The notes below the pieces were generated by a model that searched no databases, was not told the origin of the DNA, and saw nothing but the letters and a program-made list of their open reading frames with translations. A program made the translations under genes and the position numbers. Shown here piece after piece: positions 62,088 through 64,000 of a DNA stretch of 64,000 bases. This DNA comes from Leuctra nigra (taxonomy: Eukaryota > Arthropoda > Insecta > Plecoptera > Leuctridae), in assembly GCA_934045905.1 (NCBI GenBank), contig CAKOGZ010000083.1, forward strand, positions 887,001 through 951,000, written 5' to 3'. Position 1 is the first letter of the stretch. Every line of letters starts with the position of its first letter.

Positions 62088-63717
62088 TAGGCTTATAAAT
62101 AAAATTATAAAAAAGAACCCCACTCTGCCCCCTTGGAGTCGCCCGACGCTGCCCTGTCAGATTATTATATAATAAAGTTAGGTTAATACAGGTTAGCGAA
62201 GCGAGCGTAGCTGACTCATCACAAGCTTTAACCACCATTGACTAAAAAATGGATGAAAACCTAGGAAATGAGGAAAATCTAAGGAACATTGTTAATTGTT
62301 ACATTGTAACCTTTGTAGGCTAACCTACATTGTTGGTCAATATACATTGACAAAAAAATGGATGAAAATCTATCGGGGGTCGACCCATCAGCTTCTGAAT
62401 AACATGAACAGTTAATTCCGGCGAATCGGAGAGTCTGACATAAAAAAGTGTTTCTGCACTTTTTAAGCCTCTCACCATCTACTATATAGGGTAACGTTGT
62501 CAACTCTCTTAGAGTAATAGATTCGTCACAAAGTAGGAAACAAATAAAAAAATATCAATATGAGCTACTTCTAAAGTGGCACCCCCCTATTTTTATCGAA
62601 TTTTCTTGAAGCCTACACAACGTTATGCCGAGAAATGAAATAAAACACTTTTCGAAAAAAAATAGGCTTATAAATAAAATTATAAAAAAGAACCCCACTC
62701 TGCCCCCTTGGAGTCGCCCGACGCTGCCCTGTCAGATTATTATATAATAAAGTTAGGTTAATACAGGTTAGCGAAGCGAGCGTAGCTGACTCATCACAAG
62801 CTTTAACCTCCATTGACTAAAAAATGGATGAAAACCTAGGAAATGAGGAAAATATAAGGAACATTGTTAATTGTTACATTGTTACCTTTGTAGGCTAACC
62901 TTCATTGTTGGTCAATATACATTGACAAAAAAATGGATGAAAATCTATCGGGGGTCGACCCATCAGCTTCTGAATAACATGAACAGTTAATTCCGGCGAA
63001 TCGGAGAGTCTGACATAAAAAAGTGTTTCTGCACTTTTTAAGCCTCTCACCATCTACTATATAAGGTAACGTTATCAACTCTCTTAGAGTAATAGATTCG
63101 TCACAAAGTAGGAAACAAATAAAAAAATATCAATATGAGCTACTTCTAAAGTGGCACCCCCCTATTTTTATCGAATTTTCTTGAAGCCTACACAACGTTA
63201 TGCCGAGAAATGAAATAAAACACTTTTCGAAAATAATAGGCTTAACATTAACATGTAAAAAAAAATCTCCCCTCTGCCTCCTGGAGTCGCCCGACGTTGC
63301 CCGGTCAGATAATTTTATAATAAAGTTAGGTTAGGGTAGGTTAGCGAAGCGAGCGAAGCAAGCGAAGCGAGCGTAGCTGACCCTTAACAAGCTTTAACCT
63401 ACAATGACAAAAAATTGATGAAAACCTATCAGGATTGTGCCCTTCTGTTTCTGAAGGACATAAACTAAGAAATGCGGCGTATCGGAGCGTCTGACAGAAA
63501 AAAGTGTTTCTGCACTTTTTAAGCCTCTCTCCATCATCTATATAGTGTATCATTTTCAGCTCTCTAAGAGTAATAGATTCGTCACAAAGTAGGAAACAAA
63601 CAAAACTTTTTCAATATGACCTACTTCTAAAGTGGCACCTCCTGTTTTTATCGAATTTTCTTGATGCCTACACAACGTTATGCCGAGAAATGTAATAAAA
63701 CACTTTTCGAAAAAAAA
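62088..63717 (+). repeat. Unit 42: alpha2-beta (1630 bp)
   Basis: Alphas start at 62088 and 62663, beta at 63237. It is the counterpart of unit 31 with the same third GCGAAGCAA copy, TATATAAGGTAACGTTATC and GGCACCTCCTG. Unit 31 has CACTTTGCCC where this unit has the common CACTCTGCCC. Confidence 0.93.
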
Positions 63718-64000
63718 TAGGCTTATAAATAAAATTATAAAAAAGAACCCCACTCTGCCCCCTTGGAGTCGCCCGACGCTGCCCTGTCAGATTATTATAT
63801 AATAAAGTTAGGTTAATACAGGTTAGCGAAGCGAACGTAGCTGACTTATCACAAGCTTTAACCTCCATTGTCTAAAAAATGGATGAAAACCTAGGAAATG
63901 AGGAAAATCTAAGGAACATTGTTAATTGTTACATTGTTACCTTTGTAGGCTAACCTTCATTGTTGGTCAATATACATTGACAAAAAAATGGATGAAAATC
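63718..64000 (+). repeat. Partial alpha at right window edge
   Basis: The first 283 bp of an alpha, cut by the window end. It is the counterpart of the alpha at 50563, including CATTGTCTAAAAAATGG. Confidence 0.92.

Larger units (their letters stand above)
1..64000. repeat. Alpha/beta higher-order satellite array (whole window)
   Basis: The whole window except 27874-29193 is head-to-tail tandem repeat of two related monomers, alpha (574-575 bp) and beta (about 472 bp), with no strand switch. Monomers of one type differ at only a few positions. Alpha and beta share blocks around the GCGAAGCGA stretch, the ATTCGTCACAAAG block and the ACAACGTTATGCC block. AAGCTT occurs once per monomer in CAAGCTTTAACC, while GTCGAC and CCTAGG occur only in alpha. 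The array runs off both window edges. The many short minus-strand reading frames are by-products of the repetition. Confidence 0.97.
58947..64000 (+). repeat. Long duplicated segment, right copy
   Basis: Partner of 45792-50845 at a constant 13155-bp offset. The true end lies beyond the window. Confidence 0.88.

Noticed and set aside
414..63868. Many 63-92-residue minus-strand open frames, one or two per monomer
   Set aside because: They recur only because the DNA recurs. Their ends change with A-run length (66, 63 or 85 residues in alpha), many copies are lost to single changes, no start context or domain is visible, and alpha and beta frames are partly the same sequence. A dN/dS test over all copies showing strong purifying selection would reopen this.
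1..64000. CRISPR-like or prokaryotic repeat array
   Set aside because: Repeats are contiguous 470-575-bp units without unique spacers, and no cas genes or other bacterial genes are present.
1..64000. Ribosomal DNA intergenic spacer
   Set aside because: There is no rRNA gene in 64 kb, and the unit structure is continuous satellite.
1..64000. Satellite monomer as a tRNA- or 5S-derived SINE
   Set aside because: I found no convincing A-box/B-box pair or tRNA fold in either monomer.

Overview
The window is non-coding satellite DNA end to end, interrupted by one mobile element. I found no gene, tRNA, rRNA or CRISPR array. It most likely comes from an arthropod, probably an insect. The support is AT-rich sequence, long-monomer satellite with higher-order structure, and degenerate TTAGG (arthropod telomere-type) motifs in each monomer. 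That attribution is inference, and the species is not identifiable from the sequence.

The array is built from two related monomers in one orientation. Alpha is 574-575 bp and beta is 471-473 bp (482 bp with an extra 9-bp repeat). I used the conserved TAGGCTTA as an arbitrary unit start: alpha continues TAAATAA and beta continues ACATTAAC. By my hand parse there are 71 complete alphas, 45 betas and one partial alpha at each window edge. Alpha is essentially beta plus a 109-bp direct-repeat-bounded segment. The modules are arranged as alpha-n-beta units: alpha-beta (about 1047 bp), alpha2-beta (about 1622 bp) and alpha3-beta (about 2197 bp). Rare forms are alpha6-beta, alpha2-beta2 and alpha-beta2.

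Layout: (1) 1-5649, an alpha-beta remnant and three alpha2-beta units. (2) 5650-8318, alpha-beta plus alpha2-beta. (3) 8319-14911, three alpha3-beta units. (4) 14912-32828, mixed alpha-beta and alpha2-beta units, with a 4290-bp super-repeat and an inserted 1320-bp foldback element at 27874-29193. (5) 32829-43700, units with chimeric betas, a 4287-bp super-repeat and an alpha6-beta unit. (6) 43701-64000, an alpha-beta-dominated domain of a different subfamily, with a 3140-bp super-repeat and a copy at a 13155-bp offset.

The mobile element is almost entirely two inverted arms of 653 bp around a 14-bp centre. It is flanked by an ATAA duplication and has no transposase. It sits in one alpha monomer and is not copied elsewhere, so the insertion postdates the local expansion. 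The structure as a whole suggests unequal crossing-over or conversion operating at several nested scales. No new protein system is present. The notable material is the satellite architecture, the chimeric monomers and the foldback element.
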